Source: Hymenobacter nivis
GTDB taxonomy: Bacteria; Bacteroidota; Bacteroidia; Cytophagales; Hymenobacteraceae
Direction: 5' to 3'
Assembly (NCBI RefSeq): GCF_006439025.1
Contig: NZ_RCYZ01000006.1
Span: forward strand, 62,001 to 126,000
Length of the DNA: 64,000 nt
This document shows, piece after piece, positions 35,343 through 43,590 of this stretch. A program made the translations under genes and the position numbers. Under the pieces are notes generated by a model that was not told the DNA's origin, made no database searches, and worked only from the letters and a program-made list of their open reading frames with translations. Positions within the stretch are counted from its first letter, which is position 1; the number at the start of each line of letters is the position of its first letter.

Positions 35343-36566
35343 ATGGCAATGCAGAGCTTTGTGGGGGGGGCGATGGGCCCCGGGCCAGGGCGGCGCGGCA
35401 CTTGGTGGCGGCCGCTGCTGCTAGTGCTGCTGCTGGGGGCCCTGCCCGGCCGCGCCGCCGAGTACCGGCCGCTGCCCCCGGCCGCGCCCACCGGCCTCAC
35501 CGCCGACTGGCTGCTGCACGACGTGGCCCGCAACCGCCTCATCCTGTACCTGCCCGGCTACCACACCCCCGCCCACGCCTACTACCAGTACGTGCGCCTG
35601 CGCCGCGGCCAGCCGTTTCCGGTGGCTTTCGCGGCCCAGCGCGGCCTTAGTCTGTTTGTGGATAACCAGCTTGTTTTCACCGCCGAGCGCACGGGGCCCT
35701 ACGCCTTCGACTTGGCCCGGCGGCTGCCGGTGGGGCTGGCCCCAGGCACCCACCTGCTGGGCGTGTGGCAGCCCGGTGGCACCCCCGCCCTGGCCTCGTT
35801 CGCGTCGGGTACCGCCGCCGACGAGCCCGACGAGCCCGATGCCACCCCCGACACCGCCGCGGAAATTGCCCACGCCCGGGCCCCCGGCCCGCTGGGCCAA
35901 AACGTGCTGCTGAGCTTTTTGCTGGTGCTGGGGCTACTCTACGGCGGGGTGCGCGCCACGTACCAACCCAGCCTGGCCCGCGTGTTCCGGTTCGACGAGC
36001 TGTTTGGCAACACGTCCGAGCAGGGCACGTTTCTGGCGCGGCCGGCCTTCTCGCTGCTCAACGTGGTGCTGGTGCTGCTGTTCGGGCTCTCGTTTGCGCT
36101 CTTATTAACGGCCTTGCACACCGGCTTCGAAAACCTGCCCCTGGTGCGCCAGTTTGTGTCCGTGCCCGAGCGGGCCATTGTGGCGCGGGTGCTGCTCTAC
36201 ACCGTGCTCATTGCGGGCTTTGTGCTTGGCAAATACCTCTACATATCGCTGCTGGCTTATACTTTCGACCTGCGTGAGCTAGTCGCGGTGCAGTACCGCG
36301 AATTTTTGCGCACCACCTTACTGGCCGGTCTTTTCCTGCCCTTCGTGCTTCTGCTCTACCTGGGCTTGAACGGTAGCTACCCCGCTACTGTGGCCGGCAC
36401 GGCGGCGGCCGTCATTGCGTTGGTGCTGGTGGGCACCGTGCTGCGGGTGCTCCACACCGTGCACCAGCGGGCCTCACTACTTAATCTTCATTTGTTTGCT
36501 TACCTTTGTGCTACCGAAATACTGCCCCTGCTTATTTTGCTAAGGGTGTTGGTATTCACCACTTAG
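35343..36566 (+). CDS. DUF4271 membrane protein
   Basis: About 407 residues from ATG 35343; 35349 or a TTG at 35331 are alternatives. Signal-like N-terminus, a soluble region (about 45-185) with charged DEPDEPD stretch, then seven or so membrane segments in the C-terminal half with QYREFLRTT and LFAYLCATEILPL, the signature of DUF4271. In Bacteroidota this gene commonly precedes hemD and the gliding genes, as here. Function unknown. Confidence 0.75.
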   Translation: MAMQSFVGGAMGPGPGRRGTWWRPLLLVLLLGALPGRAAEYRPLPPAAPTGLTADWLLHDVARNRLILYLPGYHTPAHAYYQYVRLRRGQPFPVAFAAQRGLSLFVDNQLVFTAERTGPYAFDLARRLPVGLAPGTHLLGVWQPGGTPALASFASGTAADEPDEPDATPDTAAEIAHARAPGPLGQNVLLSFLLVLGLLYGGVRATYQPSLARVFRFDELFGNTSEQGTFLARPAFSLLNVVLVLLFGLSFALLLTALHTGFENLPLVRQFVSVPERAIVARVLLYTVLIAGFVLGKYLYISLLAYTFDLRELVAVQYREFLRTTLLAGLFLPFVLLLYLGLNGSYPATVAGTAAAVIALVLVGTVLRVLHTVHQRASLLNLHLFAYLCATEILPLLILLRVLVFTT

Positions 36567-36643
36567 TTGCTGCCGGGTTCTACCCCCGTTTTCTCCAGGT
36601 TTTCTTTCTTCTATCGTTCTAGCGGTACTCCTTTTATTCCTAT

Positions 36644-37435
36644 ATGGCCGAGAGTGCAGACACGCCGGGCATCGGCCGGCACGCCAAGCGCATCCAAAGC
36701 ATTTTGGTAACCCAGCCCAAGCCCACCACCGAAGTTTCCCCCTATTCGGCCCTTGCCGAGAAGTATGGTATTCGGGTTGATTTCCGGGAGTTTATCGAAG
36801 TTCAACCGGTGTCCTACAAGGACTTTCGGCGCGATAAGATCAACATAGCGGACTTCACAGCGGTGATTTTTACCAGCCGCAACGCCGTTGACCATTTCTT
36901 CCGCATTTGCCAGGAAGCCAAGATCGAAATGCCCGCCGAAATGAAATATTTCTGCATTTCGGAGCAGACGGCCAACTACTTGCAGAAGTACATCGTGCTG
37001 CGCAAGCGCAAGCTTTTTGTGGGCACGCGCACGGCGGCCGACTTGTTCGATGTTATCAAGAAGCACAAGGGTGAGAATTTTCTCTACCCGTGCTCCGACA
37101 TCCGCAAGGACGACCTACCAGTGTTCATGCGCGCCAACAACCTCAAGTTCACGGAGGCCGTCATCTACCGCACGGTGGCCAGCGACTTGTCGGATTTGTC
37201 GGATGTGAAGTACGACGTGCTGGCCTTTTTCAGCCCCTCGGGCATCAGCTCGCTGTTCGTCAATTTCCCCAATTTTGTGCAAGACGGCACCCGCATCGCA
37301 GCATTTGGCCCCACCACCGCCAAAGCCGTGCGCGACGCCAACCTGGAGCTCGATATTGAGGCCCCCATGCCCAATGCGCCCTCCATGGCGGGGGCCATCG
37401 AAGCCTACATTCGTCTCAACCAGCCCGCTGGGTAA
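36644..37435 (+). CDS. uroporphyrinogen-III synthase (HemD-like)
   Basis: 263 residues. Bilobed HemD fold implied by an N-terminal SILVTQPKP, VIFTSRNAVDHFF and a C-terminal FFSPSGISSLF and AAFGPTTAKAV, the typical low-conservation motifs. Cyclises hydroxymethylbilane to uroporphyrinogen III for heme. In Bacteroidota it lies with DUF4271 upstream of porP/gld genes, matching this layout. Confidence 0.85.
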   Translation: MAESADTPGIGRHAKRIQSILVTQPKPTTEVSPYSALAEKYGIRVDFREFIEVQPVSYKDFRRDKINIADFTAVIFTSRNAVDHFFRICQEAKIEMPAEMKYFCISEQTANYLQKYIVLRKRKLFVGTRTAADLFDVIKKHKGENFLYPCSDIRKDDLPVFMRANNLKFTEAVIYRTVASDLSDLSDVKYDVLAFFSPSGISSLFVNFPNFVQDGTRIAAFGPTTAKAVRDANLELDIEAPMPNAPSMAGAIEAYIRLNQPAG

Positions 37436-37488
37436 TATTCAAACGGCCTTTCGTAGCGACCGTTTCTCGGCCCGTCGATAAGAATTTT

Positions 37489-37522
37489 GCAAACGCCGAA
37501 AACTTTGTTTTCGGCGTTTTGC
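37489..37522 (+). terminator. terminator after hemD-like gene
   Basis: GCAAACGCCGAAAAC pairs with GTTTTCGGCGTTTTGC around a three-base loop, with T-rich ends. Separates hemD from porP. Confidence 0.75.
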
Positions 37523-37562
37523 GTTAGGCCCCGTAGCAGGCTACGGGCCCGCGTTTTAGCCT

Positions 37563-37570
37563 TACATTTG
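37563..37570 (+). promoter_or_regulatory. -7 element TACATTTG
   Basis: Consensus match 65 bp before the porP/sprF start at 37635 and just after the terminator, so the gene probably has its own promoter. Confidence 0.55.
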
Positions 37571-37634
37571 AATGTACATCCCCTGGCCGGTGCGCACCCT
37601 GTGGGCTGTCTTTTCTCTCCCTGGTCTTTGCTCC

Positions 37635-38630
37635 ATGAAAAAAAGTGTACTTGCCCTCCTCTTGCTGGCTGGTGGCGCAGCCCCGGCCCTGGCGCAGCAG
37701 CAGCCCCAGTTCACGCACTACGGCTTCAATGGCATGTACCTCAACCCGGCCTACGCCGGCATCAAAGGCCAAGGCGAGGTTAACCTGATCGGCCGCTACC
37801 AGTACTATAACCTTACTAACACCCGAGGCGACGCCAACGGGGCCCCCCGCACGGGCCTGATCACGGCCTCGCTGCCCATTCTGGCCCTCCACGGAGGTGT
37901 GGGGCTGGCTGTGAGCTATGACCAGGCCGGCGAAGTGCGCGTGACAAACACCGCTTTGTCGTATTCGCAGCACGTCAAGCTGGGGGCCGGTAAGCTGGGC
38001 TTCGGTATTCAGGGCACATTCACCTATATCAGCGCGGGTACGTTCGTGGCCATTGACCCGACCGACCCCTATATCCCTTACAATGGCTCCGACCGCAAGT
38101 TTGATGCGGGAGCCGGCATCTGGTATGAGTCGCCTAAATTCTACGCTGGCCTAAGTGCGAACAACCTGTTGCGCGCTACTTACCACTTCGCTAACCAGTA
38201 CGGCAACTCTGTTCCCGGCTATTTAGGAGAAAATCACGCTTATTTCACGGCAGGGTACAATATTGAGGCGTCCTCTTCCGTTGTCGTAACCCCCACTGTA
38301 CTGGCCAAGGCTGTGCTACCCGGCAGCTTTGATTCAAGCAACAAGTTTAGTAACACTAAAAATTATTCTTTTGAGGGCGGTCTGCGGGCCACTCTTGATG
38401 ATAAATATTGGATAGGTGCAAACTATCGGTTGCAAGAATCCGTTTCTGGCTTAATTGGATTAAGCTTTGCTAAAGACAACGCTTTTCGCGTAGGCTACGC
38501 TTTTGATTTTATTGCATTTAATCAAGATGCTCGAGCCCTCAGTTCCCACGAAATTTTGCTCTCGTACCGCCTGCCCAAGCCCGGACTAATTCTGCGGCCG
38601 GCCATCCGCACGCCCCGCTACAGTTTCTAG
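37635..38630 (+). CDS. PorP/SprF-family type IX secretion membrane protein
   Basis: 331 residues from the ATG at 37635, which starts the signal peptide (about 1-20, ending ALAQ). The family signature FTHYGFNGMYLNPAYAGIKG follows at once. An outer-membrane barrel of this family anchors or helps export specific T9SS adhesin partners such as SprB. It lies immediately upstream of gldK-gldN. The 3' third (38280-38520) is noticeably richer in A/T and in TTT, AAT and GAT codons than neighbouring genes. Confidence 0.88.
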   Translation: MKKSVLALLLLAGGAAPALAQQQPQFTHYGFNGMYLNPAYAGIKGQGEVNLIGRYQYYNLTNTRGDANGAPRTGLITASLPILALHGGVGLAVSYDQAGEVRVTNTALSYSQHVKLGAGKLGFGIQGTFTYISAGTFVAIDPTDPYIPYNGSDRKFDAGAGIWYESPKFYAGLSANNLLRATYHFANQYGNSVPGYLGENHAYFTAGYNIEASSSVVVTPTVLAKAVLPGSFDSSNKFSNTKNYSFEGGLRATLDDKYWIGANYRLQESVSGLIGLSFAKDNAFRVGYAFDFIAFNQDARALSSHEILLSYRLPKPGLILRPAIRTPRYSF

Positions 38631-38784
38631 CCTATTGAACGACCGTTAAAAACGCTGTTTTTCATCTGCTGAGGCCCTTTGAAGCCTTACATTTACTGGT
38701 GCGGTCATTGCGCCAGTTTGCTTACCAATTGTCACGGGATCTTTTATACGCTTTTGCGGTGCTCTTACCCGCGATAAAAATTTA

Positions 38785-38815
38785 TTGTGCAATTGTGTTG
38801 GAAATTGTATATTTG
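38785..38815 (+). promoter_or_regulatory. promoter of gldKLMN
   Basis: TTG at 38785-38787, a 20-bp spacer and TATATTTG at 38808-38815 fit the Bacteroidota TTG-N19-21-TAnnTTTG pattern, 56 bp before the gldK ATG. The region 38631-38871 is AT-rich and otherwise free of genes. Confidence 0.75.
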
Positions 38816-38871
38816 CCAGCCGAACAACATAAACCGATAGCTCTGCCAATTCAACACGTCTCTTTACTCCC

Positions 38872-39891
38872 ATGAATAAGTTATTAGCATTATCCCTGTT
38901 CGCGCTTTCTGGGGCCCTTTTGGGGGGTTGCAGCTTTAGCAAGGGCTTCGAAGGCGAACTAGTCGGCTCCGAAGACCGCCCCTATTATGTTCCCCAAGAA
39001 GTACCTTTCGGAATGGTACCCTGCCCGGGTGGTACGTTTCACATGGGCCAGACGGATCAGGATATTTCTGCGTCGATGGTCAACATGAACAAGCAGGTGA
39101 CTATCGCCGGCTTCTACATGGATGAGACGGAAATCACCAACAACAAGTACCGGCAGTTTATCGATGCCATCAAGCAGGATTCGCTGGATGTGCTCGGCGA
39201 GGAGTATGTGATGACGGAATTGTACCCTGACACGACGGTGTGGGTGCGCGACTTTACCTACCACATGGGCGACCCCCTGCTGGAATACTACTATACTCAC
39301 CCGGCGTTCGACGACTACCCAGTAGTGGGTGTGGACTGGTTCGCGGCAAAATACTTCTGCAACTGGCGCACCAAGTTCCGCAACGCTTCGCGCGAGGAGC
39401 GCGGCTTTGCTGCCGATCCTAACTTCCGCCTGCCCTCCGAAGCTGAGTGGGAATACGCCGCCCGCGGTGGCCGTGAAGGCGCTACATACCCCTGGGGTGG
39501 CCCTTACCTGCGCAACACCAAAGGTTGCATGCTGGCCAACTTCAAGCCTGGTCGTGGCGACTATGTTAGCGATGGCTATGCCTACACTTCGGAAGTTGGC
39601 TCGTTCTTCCCCAACGATTTCGGCCTGTACGACATGTCGGGCAACGTAGCCGAGTGGTGCGACGATGCCTACATGGAAGCCTCGGTGCCCGTGGTGTGGG
39701 ACTTGAACCCCACCAACCCGGATGACAACGAACCCCGCAAAGTAGTACGTGGCGGCTCGTGGAAGGACATTGCTTACTTCCTCGAAACCGGCACCCGCAA
39801 CTTCGAATACCAAGACTCGGCCCGTTCCTACATCGGCTTCCGCTGCTCGATGATTCAGATCGGCATGGGCACTAACCGCAAACTCAACTAA
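38872..39891 (+). CDS. gldK: gliding motility lipoprotein GldK
   Basis: 339 residues. Lipobox with Cys20 (LLGGC). The bulk is a formylglycine-generating-enzyme-like domain (PGGTFHMGQTD, DETEITNNKYRQF, LPSEAEWEYAARGG, NVAEWCDD, VRGGSWKD, GFRCSM). It forms, with GldN, a periplasmic ring under the outer membrane in the T9SS. First gene of gldK-L-M-N. Confidence 0.95.
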   Translation: MNKLLALSLFALSGALLGGCSFSKGFEGELVGSEDRPYYVPQEVPFGMVPCPGGTFHMGQTDQDISASMVNMNKQVTIAGFYMDETEITNNKYRQFIDAIKQDSLDVLGEEYVMTELYPDTTVWVRDFTYHMGDPLLEYYYTHPAFDDYPVVGVDWFAAKYFCNWRTKFRNASREERGFAADPNFRLPSEAEWEYAARGGREGATYPWGGPYLRNTKGCMLANFKPGRGDYVSDGYAYTSEVGSFFPNDFGLYDMSGNVAEWCDDAYMEASVPVVWDLNPTNPDDNEPRKVVRGGSWKDIAYFLETGTRNFEYQDSARSYIGFRCSMIQIGMGTNRKLN

Positions 39892-39953
39892 TTTATACCA
39901 ACCAACCAACCCACAAACCAATTCTTCTACACCACTCTTTTCAATTTAAAATT

Positions 39954-40769
39954 ATGGCTGCTAAGAAAAGTTTCCTGTACGACACCCTGATGCCGAAAGT
40001 ATATGGTCTGGGTGCTGCTGTAGTTATTGTAGGTGCTCTATTCAAAATCCAACACTGGGAAGGTGCCAGTGCTATGCTAATCGTGGGCCTGGGTACTGAG
40101 GCAGTAATCTTTGCTCTCAGCGCTTTCCAGCCCCACGCAGCTGATCACGATTGGTCGCTGGTGTACCCCGAGTTGAGCGAAGGCTACGACCCCAGCACCA
40201 ACGACAACCGCTTCCGCGACGCTAACAAAGGCCAAGTAAATGGCCTGACCGGCAAGTTGGACGACATGCTGAAAAATGCTAACGTTACTCCCGAAGCCCT
40301 CACCAACCTGGGCCAGGGCCTGAACCGCCTTAGCACCACGACTGCCCAACTGGGCCAGCTCGGTGAGGCTACCAACGTGACCGACGAGTACACCAAGAAG
40401 GTGCGTACGGCCGCCGATTCGCTCGATAAAATCAACGTGGCTTACTCGAACACCGCCGCCGCTATCACGTCGCTGGCCGATGCTACGGGCGACGCCAAGG
40501 AGTACCACATGCAGGTGCAGAACGTCACCAAAAACTTGGGGGCCCTAAACGCTGTGTACGAAATGGAATTGCAGGATGCCAACACACACCTCAAGTCCAT
40601 GAACCAGTTCTACGGTACGCTGGGCAAGGCCATGGACAACATGACCCAAGCTGGCAAAGACACCGAGCAGTTCCAGAAGCAAGTGGCCGACCTGACCGGT
40701 AACCTGACCTCCCTCAACCGGGTGTATGGCAACATGCTGAGCGCCATGCGCGCCCCGGCCCAAGCGTAG
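39954..40769 (+). CDS. gldL: gliding motility protein GldL
   Basis: 271 residues. Two N-terminal membrane helices (about 13-30 and 38-57) precede a long cytosolic coiled coil. Inner-membrane stator of the proton-powered T9SS/gliding motor with GldM. The buried Glu49 in TM2 (GLGTEAVIF) sits where the family's essential carboxylate is expected, and His34 in KIQHWEG is also conserved. Codons favour GGT, GCT and GTA, unlike the GC-rich neighbours, which suggests high expression. Confidence 0.95.
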   Translation: MAAKKSFLYDTLMPKVYGLGAAVVIVGALFKIQHWEGASAMLIVGLGTEAVIFALSAFQPHAADHDWSLVYPELSEGYDPSTNDNRFRDANKGQVNGLTGKLDDMLKNANVTPEALTNLGQGLNRLSTTTAQLGQLGEATNVTDEYTKKVRTAADSLDKINVAYSNTAAAITSLADATGDAKEYHMQVQNVTKNLGALNAVYEMELQDANTHLKSMNQFYGTLGKAMDNMTQAGKDTEQFQKQVADLTGNLTSLNRVYGNMLSAMRAPAQA

Positions 40770-40824
40770 GTATTGCTTACTTTATAAAGATTCCTTATTT
40801 ATCCATTTTTAAAGGAAATCCCTA

Positions 40825-42411
40825 ATGGCGGGCGCAAACGAAACACCGCGGCAGAAAATGATAGGCATGATGTACCTCGTGCTGACAGCTCTGCTGGCAC
40901 TCCAGGTAAACTCGGCTATCCTGCTGAAATTTAAATTTATCGACGACAGCTTAATAGGTGTGAACGATAAGACATCGGCCGCGGCCGATGGTACAGTAAA
41001 AGGCATTGAGGCCGCTGTGGTTAAAAACCAAAACCAAGCCCGCGATAAAGCGGTGCTGGTCCAGAGCGAAGAGATTCGGGAGAAGACCAAAGCTATGGTT
41101 AGCTACTTGCGCGACCTGCGCGACAAGCTGCTGGCTGCTTCTGAAAACGTGAAAGGTGCCGCGGAACTCAAGAATATGAGTGCCGAAGACAAAGTAGCCA
41201 CCACCATGATCGGCGGCACCAAGAACGGCTTGGGCTACCCAATGAAGACCAAGCTGAACGACTACGCTGCGTATATCAAAGGCTTCGTGCCCTCGGCTAT
41301 GCCGCTGGCGCTCGACGGCAAAGAAGACCCGTTGGTGAAAACCATGCCCGAGCAGCGCAACAAGGACTTTGCTGAGCTGAACTTCGAGAACACGCCCTTG
41401 GTGGCGGCCCTCGCTGTACTGTCGCAGAAAGAAACCGAAGTGCTGAAGTACGAAGCCGATGCATTGTCGGCTCAGTCACAGAAAGTGGGTGCCAAAACCA
41501 TCGTATTCGACAAAATTGGTGCCTTCGCCTCGGCTGAGTCGAATACCGTAGCCGCCGGCACCAAGTACAAAGCCGAACTGTTCCTAACCGCTGCTGCTTC
41601 AAGCATCCGCCCCGCTATGACGCTGAACGGTTCGTCGTTGGCAGTGGGCCCCGACGGCCATGGCAAGGTAGAATTCACGGCTCGTCCTGGCAACTTCGAT
41701 GCTTCGGGCAACGCCAAGGCTTCGTGGACGGGTACGGTTCGTTTCAACCAGAACGGCCGCGACACCACCTTCAAAGTGCTGGTGCCCTACACCATTACCA
41801 AGCCGGTGATGCAGATTCAGTCGGCTTCGGTGCAGGCGCTTTACTTCAAGTGCGGCAACAAGCTCAGCGTATCGGTACCTGCCCTGGGGGCCCAGTACAA
41901 GCCCGGCTTCTCGGCCTCGGGTGCTACCACCATTGCCGGCAGCAAGCTGGGCGATGTGACGCTGGTGCCCAATGCCCGCGAAGTGACCCTGAACGTGAGC
42001 AGCGGCGGCAACGCTATCGGCTCGCAAACCTTCCAAGTGCGCCCCATCCCCAAGCCTGAAATCAAATGTTTCGTAGGCGGCCGTGAGGCCAACGAGAAGC
42101 AGGGCACCCCCGGCACAGCTGTGCGTTCGCTGTCGCTGAAAGCCATCCCGGACGCCGGTTTTGCCACCTTTTTGCCCGATGATGCCCGCTTCCGCGTGTC
42201 GAGCTACGAAGTGACCCTGGTACGCGGCAAGCGTCCCGCTATCCCGACCAAAACGGTTTCGGGTCCTGAGGCTAACCTGAGCGACGTGGTGAATGCCTAC
42301 CGTGAGGGTGACCGCCTTTACATTGAGGTGAAGGGCGTGCAGCGTCAGAATTTCCAAGGCAATGTAGAGCCGGTGAACGTTTCGCGCACTTTCAACATTC
42401 CGCTGCTGTAA
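40825..42411 (+). CDS. gldM: gliding motility protein GldM
   Basis: 528 residues. One N-terminal membrane helix (about 13-33) preceded by ETPRQKMIGMMYLVL with Arg9, then a large periplasmic part of four domains (helical bundle then Ig-like D2-D4 with repeated Gly and beta strands). Partner of GldL, forming the rotating column that contacts the GldK/GldN ring. Length agrees with the family. Confidence 0.95.
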   Translation: MAGANETPRQKMIGMMYLVLTALLALQVNSAILLKFKFIDDSLIGVNDKTSAAADGTVKGIEAAVVKNQNQARDKAVLVQSEEIREKTKAMVSYLRDLRDKLLAASENVKGAAELKNMSAEDKVATTMIGGTKNGLGYPMKTKLNDYAAYIKGFVPSAMPLALDGKEDPLVKTMPEQRNKDFAELNFENTPLVAALAVLSQKETEVLKYEADALSAQSQKVGAKTIVFDKIGAFASAESNTVAAGTKYKAELFLTAAASSIRPAMTLNGSSLAVGPDGHGKVEFTARPGNFDASGNAKASWTGTVRFNQNGRDTTFKVLVPYTITKPVMQIQSASVQALYFKCGNKLSVSVPALGAQYKPGFSASGATTIAGSKLGDVTLVPNAREVTLNVSSGGNAIGSQTFQVRPIPKPEIKCFVGGREANEKQGTPGTAVRSLSLKAIPDAGFATFLPDDARFRVSSYEVTLVRGKRPAIPTKTVSGPEANLSDVVNAYREGDRLYIEVKGVQRQNFQGNVEPVNVSRTFNIPLL

Positions 42412-42473
42412 TACTAATTTATCCGGGACCGGCGTTGACCGGCTGTTGTTATCCCCGCTTATTCTGCGTTCAT

Positions 42474-43460
42474 ATGAAAGCTACCCAAACGCTGGCCATT
42501 GTGGCCGCCAGCCTGTCGCTCAGCACCGCTGCCCTGGCCCAGGAGCAGGCCACCACGGCCAGCAGCACGGGCTCGCGCCGGCCGATTCCGTTGTCCGACC
42601 AAATGTTCCGCAAGAGCATCTGGCGCGCCATCGACCTGCGCGAAAAGCAGAACAAACCGATGTTTTCGGAAGGCAAGGAAATCAGCCGCGTCATCCTCGA
42701 TGCGGTGAAGCGGGGCGAAATTCAAGCTTATAAAAACGACTCGCTGACTTCGACCTTCACCCAAGCGGAGGTTTCGTCCAACATGTCGTACGCCGATAAG
42801 GCTAACGAGTTGAGCGAAGACGAGAAAGCTGCTGGTTTTAGCGAGAGCGACCTAGGCGGTGGTGCCGCGGCCGACGACGGTTGGGGGGCCCCGGTAAAGA
42901 AAAAATCGACTGCTTCCACTACGCGCCGGGCCAAGCTCGGTGCCAATGGCAAGCCACTAAAGGACAAGCGTGGCCGGGTGATATACGAAACGGTACCCGC
43001 CGTGGCCGCCGCGCCAGTGGTCAAGAAGGCCGATTCGTTTGAGTACCGCCCGAAGGACTTGTACCAGATGGAGCTGAAAGAGGACATGATTTTCGACAAG
43101 AAACGGTCGCGCATGTACCACGACATCAAAACCATCACCTTGCTCGTGCCTTCGACGCTGTCGCAGAACGCTTCGGGAATTGAGAAGCCCATTGGCACCT
43201 TCAAGTACAGCGACTTGGTGAAGGTGTTCCGCGCCAACCCGCAGAACGCCATCTGGTTCAACGCCCAGAACGATGCTCAGCACAAGAACCTAGCCGATGC
43301 CTTTGAATTGTGGCTGTTTAACTCCTACATCACCAAAGTGTCGAACGCCGGCGATTCGCGCCTCGACGATATCTACGGTGGGCAGCAGCAAGGCATTCTG
43401 GCCGCGCAGCAAACGGCCGCCGACTTGGTGGAGTACGAGTACAACCTGTGGTCCTTCTAG
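42474..43460 (+). CDS. gldN: gliding motility protein GldN
   Basis: 328 residues from the ATG at 42474. Signal peptide (about 1-20, ending ALAQ). Conserved SDQMFRKSIWRAIDLREKQN near the N-terminus and MYHDIKTITLLVP and DDIYGGQQQGILAAQQTAADLVEYEYNLW at the end mark the GldN family. Ring partner of GldK. A basic, low-complexity insert (about 140-180) separates the two halves. Confidence 0.93.
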   Translation: MKATQTLAIVAASLSLSTAALAQEQATTASSTGSRRPIPLSDQMFRKSIWRAIDLREKQNKPMFSEGKEISRVILDAVKRGEIQAYKNDSLTSTFTQAEVSSNMSYADKANELSEDEKAAGFSESDLGGGAAADDGWGAPVKKKSTASTTRRAKLGANGKPLKDKRGRVIYETVPAVAAAPVVKKADSFEYRPKDLYQMELKEDMIFDKKRSRMYHDIKTITLLVPSTLSQNASGIEKPIGTFKYSDLVKVFRANPQNAIWFNAQNDAQHKNLADAFELWLFNSYITKVSNAGDSRLDDIYGGQQQGILAAQQTAADLVEYEYNLWSF

Positions 43461-43522
43461 ATCACTGAGTGGGTTGATTAACCGTGATTTCGCTGATTTC
43501 TTAGCTTAATTGACCGGACATC

Positions 43523-43559
43523 AAAGGGGCCCCCAGCAGTAATGCTGGGGGCCCTTTTT
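43523..43559 (+). terminator. terminator after gldN
   Basis: A perfect 12-bp core GGGCCCCCAGCA / TGCTGGGGGCCC, four-base loop and a T5 run. Convergent with the end of uvrC and likely works for gldN. Confidence 0.9.
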
Positions 43560-43590
43560 GCTTTGGGATTATATTATTTGCTACAGCTAG

